Assembly: GCA_029262055.1 (NCBI GenBank)
Contig: JAJDAD010000045.1
Span: 26,617-90,616, forward strand
Direction: 5' to 3'
DNA: 64,000 nt
Origin: Candidatus Zhuqueibacterota bacterium
GTDB lineage: Bacteria; Zhuqueibacterota; Zhuqueibacteria; Oceanimicrobiales; Oceanimicrobiaceae
A model generated the notes under the pieces. The model was not told the origin of the DNA, did not search any database, and worked only from the letters and a program-made list of their open reading frames with translations. Shown here piece by piece: positions 1 to 8,624 of the stretch. How positions within the stretch are numbered: position 1 is the stretch's first letter; each line of letters begins with the position of its first letter. A program made the position numbers and the translations under genes.

Positions 1-1
1 C

Positions 2-1882
2 GGGAGGGCGGTGGTTTCTGCCGAGCCGTTAGATGGCCGGGGAGACCCCGGTACAGTACCCTTTCTGGCAGTATTCACCGACAGTGATGGCAAGTACGTC
101 ATGGAGAATTTACGAGAGGGGAGATACCTTCTGCACGTTAGCGTACACAGCGCGTGGCAGTTTGTTGAACGCTGGTGGCCGGATGCTGAAAACCGTGACG
201 ACGCCGAACCTGTGGTCGTGGATGCGGTTGCCGGGCCTGTTGTCGCAGATTTCGAGGTACCGTTCGTGCCTGGAACTGCGGTCGTTTCCGGTGAGGTGCG
301 CTCAACTTCGGGCGCCCTTTTACCATTCGCTTTTGTGGAAATCAGTCCGGCCGAAACCGACGCAGCCGTTCCGAATGGGGCAGTTTGGGCCTACGCCAAC
401 ACCGACAGCAACGGTACTTATGAGATCGCAAATCTCCCGGCCGGGATCTACACTGCCAAAGCCCAATACTGGGAGGAAGAAAGCTTTGGGGTGCAGTGGT
501 TCGATCACCAGGATGGCCGGGGAACGGCTACACCGATTGAACTGACTCAGGGTGATAGAATTGAGAATATTGATTTCGATCTTGACATCCGTCCATTTTT
601 CGGTTCCCTGGCGGGAACGGTAACAGACGACCTTACGGGACAAACGGCGGCGCGTGTTTATGTTGAGCTTACTTTTGTCAACCCTGACCCGCTAGCTGAA
701 ATTGCTTTCTTCCCGTGGCCGTTCTTTGCCATCACCGATGAGAACGGTAACTATCAGATCGAGCGAGTGCCTGAGGGCGAATATCTAGTCGCAGTTTACA
801 CTAACGGCGGGTTCGAATACTTCGAAGACGTCTTTGTCCCCGAGATGGCCACTGCGGTGAAGATTACTGGTGGAGAAACCAGGGCAGTTAATTTTTCCGT
901 GCTGCCGCGCAATGACGGAACCGGTGTTATCTCAGGTCAAGTCTACGATGAGTACAACGATGCTCCACTCGAAATTGCGGTCGTAACTGCTATTCCGGCG
1001 GTACGTCCGCTGGTCTGGCCGGATTCCGAACGCTTTTACAACGCAGTCATCGATGCGAACGGATTTTACGAAATCGACGGGCTGCCGGATGGTGAGTACA
1101 TTGTCATGGCTTTCGCGCCTGAGCATGTCGCCGAGTACTACCGGGACGCGTTCGATCCCGCGGACGCCACTCCGGTAATCATCGACAGCCAGGGTCGAGC
1201 GACGAACATTGATTTTAGTCTGCATCCTCAGATCTTTTTCAGGACTTCTGTTGAAGGCGATCCTGCCTTCGGCCAGACCGGTCCCAGGGTGCAAGGCCGG
1301 GTAACCGACCAAAATCAGGCGGGGCTCGCGAATGCGGTTGTCTACCTGCTCAACGAGCAGGAAGAATCGATATCTTCGGCGCGCAGCGACTTGGGTGGGC
1401 GCTACAGCTTGTCAAATTTCCCTCCGGGCACCTATCGGTTACGGGCGACCCGCATAGGATTTGAGAGTGTGTTCAATGGTTCCGCCTCAAACTTCAGCGC
1501 GGCGGAACCGCTGCAACTCAATGCGGGTCAAATGGAAGTTGATTTCACTCTGCAAGCCGGCCTGGTCAGTGGGGTCGCCGGCGATGGCGTGACCCCGCCG
1601 GCAACTGTTGTGCTGTATGAGAATCACCCAAATCCTTTCAACCCCAGCACGGAAATCTCCTTTTCATTGCCGGCGGAGACGGAAATCAAACTCACGATTT
1701 TTAATCTGCTCGGGCAGCGCGTGCGCATTCTGCAAACCGGTGTGCTGGCTGCCGGTCCGCATTTGGTGACCTGGAATGGCCGTAATGGAAAAGGTGTGAC
1801 TGTTCCGAGTGGCGTGTATTTTTATGTTTTACAAACGAGCACACCTGACTTCCTGGTTAGAAGAATGACCTTGTTGAAATAG
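2..1882 (+). CDS. Secreted multidomain protein with carboxypeptidase-regulatory-like repeats and C-terminal sorting domain (5' truncated)
   Basis: The reading frame is open from base 2, so the true start lies outside the window; the GTG at 11 is internal. Counting from that GTG, about 623 residues are visible. At least five beta-sandwich repeats of carboxypeptidase-regulatory/SpaA-like type are marked by the recurring pattern G-x-Y-x-I/L-x-x-L/V-P-x-G-x-Y (for example GTYEIANLPAGIYTAKA and GFYEIDGLPDGEYIVMAF). The last 80 or so residues form the FlgD-like sorting domain with NHPNPFNPST, NLLGQRV and SGVYFYVLQT. This layout is typical of large cell-surface or exported proteins of FCB bacteria secreted by a type IX-like route. 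The ligand or substrate is unknown. Family-level calls are confident; function is not. Confidence 0.85.
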   Translation, partial: GRAVVSAEPLDGRGDPGTVPFLAVFTDSDGKYVMENLREGRYLLHVSVHSAWQFVERWWPDAENRDDAEPVVVDAVAGPVVADFEVPFVPGTAVVSGEVRSTSGALLPFAFVEISPAETDAAVPNGAVWAYANTDSNGTYEIANLPAGIYTAKAQYWEEESFGVQWFDHQDGRGTATPIELTQGDRIENIDFDLDIRPFFGSLAGTVTDDLTGQTAARVYVELTFVNPDPLAEIAFFPWPFFAITDENGNYQIERVPEGEYLVAVYTNGGFEYFEDVFVPEMATAVKITGGETRAVNFSVLPRNDGTGVISGQVYDEYNDAPLEIAVVTAIPAVRPLVWPDSERFYNAVIDANGFYEIDGLPDGEYIVMAFAPEHVAEYYRDAFDPADATPVIIDSQGRATNIDFSLHPQIFFRTSVEGDPAFGQTGPRVQGRVTDQNQAGLANAVVYLLNEQEESISSARSDLGGRYSLSNFPPGTYRLRATRIGFESVFNGSASNFSAAEPLQLNAGQMEVDFTLQAGLVSGVAGDGVTPPATVVLYENHPNPFNPSTEISFSLPAETEIKLTIFNLLGQRVRILQTGVLAAGPHLVTWNGRNGKGVTVPSGVYFYVLQTSTPDFLVRRMTLLK

Positions 1883-1998
1883 GGAGAGGCTCAGGTACGA
1901 CGATGCTTCTCCAGATATTGAAAAGTGGACTCCCGGGGCCCATTGTCCGGGATCAAAGCATACAGACTTCATTCCCCAAAAAGGCAGGAGGTTTAACA

Positions 1999-2595
1999 AT
2001 GGCCCACAACCTGGCACTCGGAATCGCGCTTTGCCTGCTTGGCCCAATTCAACTTCTGAGCCAAATCGACAAGTCGGCGCAACTCATGTTGCTTGGCGGC
2101 ATTTTTGCTCCTCAGGATGACCAGATTCAAAATATCTACGGAGATAGCCCCGCCGGCCAACTCTCGCTCGCGTTCCCGCTTGGTCAAACGGGCAGAATTC
2201 GGTTTGGCGCCAACCTTTTCAGGGCGAGTGGCGACCCTTTTTTCGACTTTGATGATTTCGACGCCGGGCAGGCAGCCCACCTGCTCATGGTTGACTTATC
2301 CTTTACCTTGGAATCGCACGCGTTGACCAAGCGGTCTCCTCTACTATATTTTGGCATCGGGATAGATTATGTTTTCTCAAAAGAAGAAATCGCGGGAGTG
2401 GCAGATGGCAACGGCCGCACTGTCGGTGCGCACGTGTCGTTTATGCCTGAGATCAAACTGAGCCGAAGGGTTTCATTTGTCTCGGAAGCCAGGTATCGAT
2501 TCCTTGAAGTAGATTTTCGAAGTGGCAGAAGGCGCTACCAGTTTGACTTGTCGGGCGCGAATCTACTGTTCGGCCTTGGTTATGATTTACACTAA
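1999..2595 (+). CDS. Predicted outer-membrane beta-barrel protein
   Basis: The start is the ATG at 1999, seven bases after a perfect AGGAGG (1986-1991); an upstream in-frame start at 1903 adds 32 residues that do not look like a signal. The 198-residue product begins with a signal peptide (MAHNLALGIALCLLGPIQLL, cut near SQ). It then shows alternating polar/hydrophobic strands such as GRIRFGANLFRA, PLLYFGIGIDYVF and VSFVSEARYRF, ending in NLLFGLGYDLH. This is the pattern of a small OmpA-like/OMP_b-brl eight-stranded barrel. It follows the truncated surface protein by 116 bases and precedes two lipoprotein genes on the same strand, so the four may be co-transcribed. No specific function can be assigned. 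Confidence 0.7.
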   Translation: MAHNLALGIALCLLGPIQLLSQIDKSAQLMLLGGIFAPQDDQIQNIYGDSPAGQLSLAFPLGQTGRIRFGANLFRASGDPFFDFDDFDAGQAAHLLMVDLSFTLESHALTKRSPLLYFGIGIDYVFSKEEIAGVADGNGRTVGAHVSFMPEIKLSRRVSFVSEARYRFLEVDFRSGRRRYQFDLSGANLLFGLGYDLH

Positions 2596-2614
2596 ATGGA
2601 ATTAGGAGGTAACG

Positions 2615-3103
2615 ATGCAAAGCAGTCACATTCTGAAGTGGATTTTGGAGTCGTCTATGTGGGCAATCACAGCCGCGGCATTCCTGTTTATCGGCTGTGG
2701 CAAGGATTCTGTAAGCCCCTCAGGTGAAACACTAACCCTGTCTGAGTGGAAATCAGGCGCGGTGGGTGATTATGAATTCGAGCAACAAGTTAATTGTTTT
2801 TGTGCGGCACCGGCCGGCCGATTTCACCGGCTCACTGTTCGCGACGGAGAAATTGTCACCGCAGTTGACTTGCGCAGCGGCCAGGGTCTGAATAGCTCCC
2901 AGTTTCATTTTTTCAAGACAATTCAGGAATTGATCGAGTTTGCAGAGTCGATAGATCCCGACAGCGTTGCACGTCTGGATGTGGAGTTTGACCCAGTCTT
3001 GAAGTATCCTAGCTCAATCTACGTGGACTACGATGAGCGCATCGCTGACGAAGAAATCGGCTATGAAACCAGAGGTGTCACCATACCTGAATCAGCACGA
3101 TAA
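2615..3103 (+). CDS. Hypothetical lipoprotein
   Basis: A 162-residue product starting at an ATG preceded by TAGGAGG with good spacing. The N-terminus has a long hydrophobic stretch (WAITAAAFLFIGC) ending in a lipobox, so cysteine 28 should be lipidated, and the mature protein starts CGKDSVSPSG. The mature part has a CFC pair and a segment on a sequence-dependent charge pattern (FDPVLKYPSSIYVDYDERIADEE), resembling DUF6174-like lipoproteins in which a YDxxIADEE-type ending is common. That resemblance is from memory and uncertain. It lies 19 bases after the barrel gene and 36 before another lipoprotein. Confidence 0.7.
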   Translation: MQSSHILKWILESSMWAITAAAFLFIGCGKDSVSPSGETLTLSEWKSGAVGDYEFEQQVNCFCAAPAGRFHRLTVRDGEIVTAVDLRSGQGLNSSQFHFFKTIQELIEFAESIDPDSVARLDVEFDPVLKYPSSIYVDYDERIADEEIGYETRGVTIPESAR

Positions 3104-3139
3104 TGATCGAGTAGGCAGCTGTCTGATTTAGGTGGCTAT

Positions 3140-3571
3140 ATGGAGAGTGCTATGAGTCCCCGATTGTTTGGATTAATCATAAGTTCTGCAGGTGCGGTCG
3201 TATCCTTAATACTTTTTGTCTCCTGCGACAACGACCCTGTATCGCCGGGACATGCTGCAATCTATGCAGGTTCCTATTCTCAGGGGATTGAGTATAGTAT
3301 TTTTAAGCCGTGTGCTGTGGGTGAGGCCTGGATGATCACGTTTGCAAGTGACGAGGTGGCATCCCGCTTCATGATGCGCGTGCTTGAAGTGGTTGGGTCC
3401 TCGAATCCAATGTATACTAGCTTAAGGGGTGTTCCGAGTGAGAAGGGTTCGTTCAAAGGCATCTTCGTCACTTTTGATCGTCAGTTTGAAGTAACTGAGA
3501 TACTGGATGCACATGAGTTGACTTTGGACGATTGTCTTAATCAATTAGGTAGCAAAGGAAGAGAGTCATGA
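3140..3571 (+). CDS. Hypothetical lipoprotein
   Basis: A 143-residue product with a hydrophobic signal ending in the lipobox LFVSC, so the mature form starts CDNDPVSPG, very like the CGKDSVSPSG of the preceding lipoprotein. Two starts are possible: ATG 3140 (after AGGTGG, 4 bases) or ATG 3152 (after GGAGAG, 4 bases); both keep the signal. The rest has no recognised domain. The stop overlaps the next ATG by four bases (ATGA at 3568-3571), which indicates translational coupling with the DUF2330 gene. Confidence 0.65.
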   Translation: MESAMSPRLFGLIISSAGAVVSLILFVSCDNDPVSPGHAAIYAGSYSQGIEYSIFKPCAVGEAWMITFASDEVASRFMMRVLEVVGSSNPMYTSLRGVPSEKGSFKGIFVTFDRQFEVTEILDAHELTLDDCLNQLGSKGRES

Positions 3572-4635
3572 AAGCCATTATCAGAACAGCTGCAATCGCT
3601 TTGGCACTTTTGCTGTGCGTCGGTGTTTCCTACGACACGGGGGAAAGCTATTGTGTGATCTTCCCCCAAAATGGCCGCGACATCTGGGGCGTGGCGCAAC
3701 GCAACATCTTGATCATTGGCGAGAGTGAGGTGTCTCTGGTGCCACAAGTGAACTTCGAGGGCGACGCCCGCGATTTTGGAATTCTGGTGCCGGTGCCGGC
3801 ACGCCCCACTCTGTCCACGGTCGGCGCGAACGTATTTACCGACGCGAGTTTCATGACGCAGCCAGTTGTGCGGCGTAACAGCGAAGCCTGTGGCTGTGAC
3901 GAGAACCAGGATGTGATCTTTGGACCACTTTTGGCCCGGGACCAGGCCAATGGAAGTCTGGTCGACTCGAGCCCGGAAGGCGTCACCGTTATTAGTGAAG
4001 AAATAGTGGGTACCTTTCAGGCCGCTATCCTGCAGGCGACCAGTGCATCCGACCTGGGGCAGTGGCTCAATAGCAACGATTATCGCTTCAATCCGGAGGA
4101 TTCCGGGATCCTGCAAGAGTATGTGAGCAATGACTGGTTCTTCGTGGCAATGAAATTGGACACAAACCAGGTGCCCCCGCATATCGGTCGCTGGTGGACG
4201 GCAACTACGACCCCGGCAAAGCTGACCTACGCCAGAGCAGAGAACGCCCTCATCTATCCGCTCAAGGTATCCGCGCTCAGCACGCGCGAAAAGACCGAGG
4301 TCCTGGTTTACACAATCTCAGATGATCCGATGACTTTTCCGGGAGCCAGGACAGAATACGCCAACGCTCTAGACGAAGCCGAAGATGAGAGCATCGCGCA
4401 GCAGTATCCAGATCTTTCAGACCTAATTCCCTCTGGCTCATTTGTTACCAAGCTCAGGCGCACCTTTAGCAAGCAGGAAATGCAGGAAGACATCAAGATC
4501 GTACCTTCGGACGACCGGACTGAATTCCGGGAAGTGCAGTATGTCAATTCCAGCGGGTTCGGCGTCTGGGGTCTTCTGGTTTTGGCTTTGACGATCTACC
4601 TGAACCGAAGGAAACCCATGAAGAACGAGGGTTAG
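3568..4635 (+). CDS. DUF2330 domain membrane/exported protein
   Basis: A 355-residue product with an N-terminal signal (AAIALALLLCVGVSY). The body matches the DUF2330 family as I know it: a Cys-containing start (YCVIFPQNGRD), an ILIIGE/VSLVPQVNFEGDARDFG strand pair, a LVPVPARP segment and a CGCDE cysteine cluster. The last 25 residues contain a membrane anchor (GVWGLLVLALTIYL) followed by basic NRRKPMK, so the protein is predicted to be periplasmic or extracytoplasmic and anchored at its C-terminus. The family has no established activity. It overlaps the upstream lipoprotein gene by four bases. Confidence 0.8.
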   Translation: MKAIIRTAAIALALLLCVGVSYDTGESYCVIFPQNGRDIWGVAQRNILIIGESEVSLVPQVNFEGDARDFGILVPVPARPTLSTVGANVFTDASFMTQPVVRRNSEACGCDENQDVIFGPLLARDQANGSLVDSSPEGVTVISEEIVGTFQAAILQATSASDLGQWLNSNDYRFNPEDSGILQEYVSNDWFFVAMKLDTNQVPPHIGRWWTATTTPAKLTYARAENALIYPLKVSALSTREKTEVLVYTISDDPMTFPGARTEYANALDEAEDESIAQQYPDLSDLIPSGSFVTKLRRTFSKQEMQEDIKIVPSDDRTEFREVQYVNSSGFGVWGLLVLALTIYLNRRKPMKNEG

Positions 4636-4645
4636 GCGTACGAAT

Positions 4646-5005
4646 ATCTATAAAATCGGGGTATGGTCACTTGTGTTTTTTGCTTTGTCGGCGTGCGACG
4701 TCCTTAGTCCTGATGACACGGCGGAAACGGTCGTGAGCCTCAAGAACACCAGTACTTATGAGTTCAACACCGGGATAGGTGGAGACGAAGATGGCGCATT
4801 TATCAAGCGGCCGGCGCAGCACTTTGAAGAGAGCAAGATCATTCGTGACTCGAGCACAGGTTGGGTTGCGGTATACAAATACAAGCCCAGAGCGAGTTTT
4901 GTTGGTACCGACTCTGTGGAGATTGAAACGCATGAAGGATCTGACGGAGCAAGTGCCCCGCAAATAATTAAGGTGATTAGAATCAACTTTGATGTCACAG
5001 AATAA
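4646..5005 (+). CDS. Small hypothetical lipoprotein; start codon unclear
   Basis: The frame is open from the TGA at 4619 to 5005 but holds no ATG and only one GTG (4673) before the lipobox. A GTG start would leave only seven residues before the lipobox cysteine and no basic n-region. Read from ATC 4646, nine bases after TTAGG, the product begins as a good lipoprotein signal (YKIGVWSLVFFALSAC) with cysteine 17 as the lipidated residue. The mature part, CDVLSPDDTAETV onward, is about 100 residues and acidic, with a GTDSVEIE segment reminiscent of a beta-sandwich. It follows the DUF2330 gene by ten bases. Either a rare start codon is used or a base is missing upstream. Confidence 0.55.
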   Translation: MYKIGVWSLVFFALSACDVLSPDDTAETVVSLKNTSTYEFNTGIGGDEDGAFIKRPAQHFEESKIIRDSSTGWVAVYKYKPRASFVGTDSVEIETHEGSDGASAPQIIKVIRINFDVTE

Positions 5006-5364
5006 TTTACAGTCTCTGAGCCAGCCGTTTGAAAATATCGAATAGGCTCTTCGGGTGAGAGTGTGGGATTTATGCGCATTCCTTTTCTTAGCTCCGCCTT
5101 TCTACCGGCAACCATGAATCGTGTTACAAGTCCTCAATAAGCTGCTGTTTTACGCAAACCTGCCAGTTACACAAGAACAAAGGTGCTCTGGTTTACGTCA
5201 GATCTGAAGATATCTGAAAGCCAGCGCGGAGGCGTCCCGCATCCTGTCTCAGAAGCTGCCGGCCAGAACCGCCTGGCACCCCCTTTCCCCGAAAGAAAAA
5301 CCCACCTTCGGCCGATATATTTAAGGAAAAGTTTTCGGTTCTTATTGTTCACGGGGTGTTACTA
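5006..5364. other. Intergenic region before the signalling operon
   Basis: No convincing gene is visible here. Short open frames on both strands lack ribosome binding sites and protein-like composition. No strong hairpin with a T-run was found. The last part (around 5310-5350) is AT-rich with TATATTTA, and may hold the promoter of the kinase operon. Confidence 0.4.
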
Positions 5365-7386
5365 ATGGGAGATAACGAAACTACGGAAACCCAGGACTGC
5401 CGACACGAAGACGCCTCCGATACCAGTGCTGGTCACCGCGCCACGATATTTGTTGTTGAAGACAGTGACCTGACGTTTCGACTGGTCTCAAGGATTCTGC
5501 AGAGGGAGAAACTGCAGGTCATCAGGGTTGTTACCGGCGAGGAGGCCATGACGTGGCTGCTGGAGAATGAGCCAGATTTGTTGCTGGCCGACTATCAACT
5601 TCCGGATATGAACTCGGAACAACTCCTGCGAGCTTTGCAGCGTCAGGGCCGGTCTTTCCCGTTCGTAGTCATGACCGCCTGCGGCTCTCAGGAGGTGGCG
5701 GTAAGGATGATGCAACTGGGTGCGCTTGATTACATCGTCAAGGATGACAATTTTGCTCGAGTTTTGGCGAACAAAATAAGCCTGGCTTTGACACAAGCGG
5801 AGACCCAGCGCAAGTTATACCAAACGCAAGAGCATCTACACTTGGTCAAGACCGCCCTTGAGTCTACCGCCAGTGCTATGGTCCTGACGGATAGACAGGG
5901 CCACATTACGTGGGCGAATCCGGCGTTCGCGAAGCTGACAGGCTACAGCATCAATGAGGTTATTGGTCAAAACCCTAGACTTCAAAAATCGGGACAGCAG
6001 GATCGGGCGTTTTACAGCAATCTGTGGCAGACGATTTTGTCGGGCAAGCCCTGGCAGGGCGAGCTGGTCAATCGCCGTAAGGACGGCAGCCTCTACACCG
6101 AGCGTATCACCATTACACCGGTACAAAACGGACAAAAGGAAATCACTCATTTCATCGGTATCAAAGAAGATATCACAGAGCAACAGGAATCGAAAAGACA
6201 ACTGGCTCAAAGTGAGGAGAAGTACCGTGTGCTATTTAACAAGATCATCGATCCCGTCTTCGTTTTCGAGCCGCACACGTATCGGTTTTTGGATTGTAAC
6301 GAAGCTGCGCACAAAGTCTACGGCTATTCTTTAGAAGAGCTGCGGAGGATGACTCCCTTTGACCTGCACCCGAAACACGAGCTGGAGCTGGTCCGGCGCA
6401 ATATAGATCGGCCCAGTATCGATTCTGCTTCGGTCTACATCCACATCACCAAAGCGGGCGAGCATCTCGTGGTCGAAATACTGTCCGACAAAATTGCCTA
6501 TCAAGGTCAGGAAGCCTGGCTCTCTATCGTCCGAAACATCACTGAGCGCAAGAAGCTGGAAGGACAGCTTGCGCAGGCACAGAAGCTGGAGTCCATCGGG
6601 CAGTTAGCTGCGGGTATTGCCCACGAAATCAACACACCGATACAATATGTCGGGGACAATGTCCACTTCCTCGAAAACGCCTTTCGCAGGGTCGCCATTG
6701 TTTTTGAGCAAAACGGGAAACTGCTGACAGCGGTCAAAGAAGGCAATGTGGATGATGGACTGATCGCTGACGTTGAGTCCAGTGCCCGGGAGCAAAAGGT
6801 AGAGTACATGTTACGAGAGACCCCCGATGCAATCCGGGAAACGCTGGAAGGCGTTGAACGTGTGACCAAAATCGTCCTGGCCATGAAAGAGTTCTCTCAT
6901 CCCGGTACTGAGGAAAAAAGCGAGGTCGATCTTAACCGCTGCCTGGAAAACACCATTACCGTTGCACGCAACGAGTGGAAGTATGTCGCAGACGTGGAAA
7001 CGAGCTTTGAGTCGTCGCTGCCTTTGGTGCCTTGCCTGCCGGGAGAACTCAACCAGGTATTCTTGAACCTGGTGGTCAACGCTGCCCACTCTATCGCTGA
7101 TAAGGTGCGCAGTGGCACGGGCAAGGGCATCATCAGGATCAGCTCTTCCCTGGAAAAAAAATATGCCAAGATCAAGATTGGAGATACCGGCACCGGCATC
7201 CCGGAAAATATCAAAACGAAAATTTTTGATCCGTTCTTTACGACTAAGAGCGTCGGGAAGGGTACGGGCCAGGGCCTGGCTATTGCTTACAATGTGGTGA
7301 CAGAAAAACACGGCGGCACAATAACCCTGGACACCGAGGTGGGACAGGGAACAACTTTTACCATCCGACTTCCTCTTGAGTGCTAA
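5365..7386 (+). CDS. Hybrid sensor histidine kinase: receiver-PAS-PAS-HisKA-HATPase
   Basis: A 673-residue soluble kinase. Start ATG 5365 is preceded by GGGG at 5353-5356; a GTT-region start nine bases upstream is possible. Residues 27-140 are a receiver with the acidic pair E32-D33 and phospho-acceptor D76 ([10 protein letters not shown]). Two PAS domains follow (about 155-270, with [17 protein letters not shown], and 285-395, with [13 protein letters not shown]). The HisKA box has H420 in GIAHEINTP, and the ATPase has NLVVNAAHS (N box), GDTGTGIP (G1) and GTGQGLAIA (G2). An N-terminal receiver implies it is itself controlled by another kinase. There is no membrane segment. It is the first gene of a three-gene run with the receiver-output genes downstream, which are its likely partners. 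Confidence 0.9.
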   Translation: MGDNETTETQDCRHEDASDTSAGHRATIFVVEDSDLTFRLVSRILQREKLQVIRVVTGEEAMTWLLENEPDLLLADYQLPDMNSEQLLRALQRQGRSFPFVVMTACGSQEVAVRMMQLGALDYIVKDDNFARVLANKISLALTQAETQRKLYQTQEHLHLVKTALESTASAMVLTDRQGHITWANPAFAKLTGYSINEVIGQNPRLQKSGQQDRAFYSNLWQTILSGKPWQGELVNRRKDGSLYTERITITPVQNGQKEITHFIGIKEDITEQQESKRQLAQSEEKYRVLFNKIIDPVFVFEPHTYRFLDCNEAAHKVYGYSLEELRRMTPFDLHPKHELELVRRNIDRPSIDSASVYIHITKAGEHLVVEILSDKIAYQGQEAWLSIVRNITERKKLEGQLAQAQKLESIGQLAAGIAHEINTPIQYVGDNVHFLENAFRRVAIVFEQNGKLLTAVKEGNVDDGLIADVESSAREQKVEYMLRETPDAIRETLEGVERVTKIVLAMKEFSHPGTEEKSEVDLNRCLENTITVARNEWKYVADVETSFESSLPLVPCLPGELNQVFLNLVVNAAHSIADKVRSGTGKGIIRISSSLEKKYAKIKIGDTGTGIPENIKTKIFDPFFTTKSVGKGTGQGLAIAYNVVTEKHGGTITLDTEVGQGTTFTIRLPLEC

Positions 7387-7388
7387 TC

Positions 7389-8624
7389 ATGTCAACCGCC
7401 AACCCAGTCCGCAAGCGGATTCTCTTCGTCGATGATCAGCCGGAGGTGCTACACGGTTTGCGTAGAACTCTCTTTGAACTGGCCGATGAATGGCACATGG
7501 AGTTTGCCACCGGAGGTCAGGTCGCGCTGGATATTCTTGCAAAGAGGCCGTTTGATGTGGTCATTTCAGGTATGCATATGCCCGGCGTGGACGGAGCCGA
7601 CCTCTTGGCGCTGGTAGCTGACCGCTTCCCCTCTATCACCAGGATTCTGCTGTCAGGCTCGATACAAGCAGAGTCCGCGATTAAATCGCTGGGTTCGGCC
7701 CATCAGTTCCTATCCAAGCCCATCAACCAATGCAAGTTACAAGACGCTTTGAAACGGGCTTCCGCAGTGCGCGACTTGCTTGACAATCAGCAACTCAGAG
7801 CTCTCCTGGCCGATCTGCGAACACTGCCGAGCCTGCCAACAATATATCATGAACTGATGCGGAAGATGCAATCACCCGGCACCACTCTGTGCCAGGTGGG
7901 GGAGCTAATCGCACAAGATGTTGGCATGACTACAAAGATATTGCAGATCGTAAACTCTTCATTCTTTGGCTTGCCGGTACATGTTTCAAGTCCCGTTCAC
8001 GCGGCGCAATTGCTGGGGCTAGACATTCTCAAGACCCTGGTTCTTTCGGTCGATCTGTTCACCAAGTGCGACGACGTTGAGTTGAGTGGATTCTCCATCC
8101 ACGAGTTCACGAGACACAGTCTAAATGTAGGCACCCTGGCCAAGAAGATTGCTGAAAATGAGGAAGTAGAAAAAACAGTCATTGATAATGCTTTGCTTGG
8201 AGGGATGTTGCACGATTTGGGTAAACTCATCTTGGCACAGAATATTCCGGAACGCCATGCTGAAGCGCTATCGTTGGCTGCCAAAGAAAATATACCGTTG
8301 TGGCAGGCCGAACAGGCATTGCTTGGTGCATCCCACGCTAGGATCGGCGCTTATTTAGTAGGCCTGTGGGGCCTGTCTGAAGAGCTGATGCTCACCGTTG
8401 CCAATCACCATGCACCTGCTGCTGTCCCGGACGACAGCTTCAGCGCCTTAACAGCGGTTTACCTTGCCAACGAGATACATAAGCAGTTAATGCTTGGCCC
8501 GGAGATCCGCATGCAGGAGTTCGACAACGAATATCTGTCCCGACTAAACATTCAAGCCAAGCTGCCGGCGTGGCAGGGACTCGCCACAGAGCTAACCGGA
8601 GAAGTACAATATGACGCGGGATAA
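7389..8624 (+). CDS. Degenerate receiver-HDOD domain signalling protein
   Basis: A 411-residue protein. ATG 7389 is chosen over GTG 7380 because the latter overlaps the upstream coding end. Residues 8-125 have the fold signature of a receiver (ILFVDDQPEVL; conserved Lys in FLSKPI), but the phospho-acceptor position is glycine 61 (DVVISGMHMPG where DVVISDM is usual), so it should not be phosphorylated normally. Residues about 135-345 are an HDOD domain (LRTLPSLPTIYHELMRKM, QDVGMTTKILQIVNSSFFG, LGGMLHDLGKL, HARIGAYLVGLWGL). HDOD proteins act in signalling as non-enzymatic HD relatives. It lies two bases after the kinase gene and overlaps the next by 14. Confidence 0.88.
   Translation: MSTANPVRKRILFVDDQPEVLHGLRRTLFELADEWHMEFATGGQVALDILAKRPFDVVISGMHMPGVDGADLLALVADRFPSITRILLSGSIQAESAIKSLGSAHQFLSKPINQCKLQDALKRASAVRDLLDNQQLRALLADLRTLPSLPTIYHELMRKMQSPGTTLCQVGELIAQDVGMTTKILQIVNSSFFGLPVHVSSPVHAAQLLGLDILKTLVLSVDLFTKCDDVELSGFSIHEFTRHSLNVGTLAKKIAENEEVEKTVIDNALLGGMLHDLGKLILAQNIPERHAEALSLAAKENIPLWQAEQALLGASHARIGAYLVGLWGLSEELMLTVANHHAPAAVPDDSFSALTAVYLANEIHKQLMLGPEIRMQEFDNEYLSRLNIQAKLPAWQGLATELTGEVQYDAG

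Noticed and set aside
1950..1975. Weak hairpin TCCCGG/CCGGGA between the first two genes
   Set aside because: Short stem, no T-run; could be chance.
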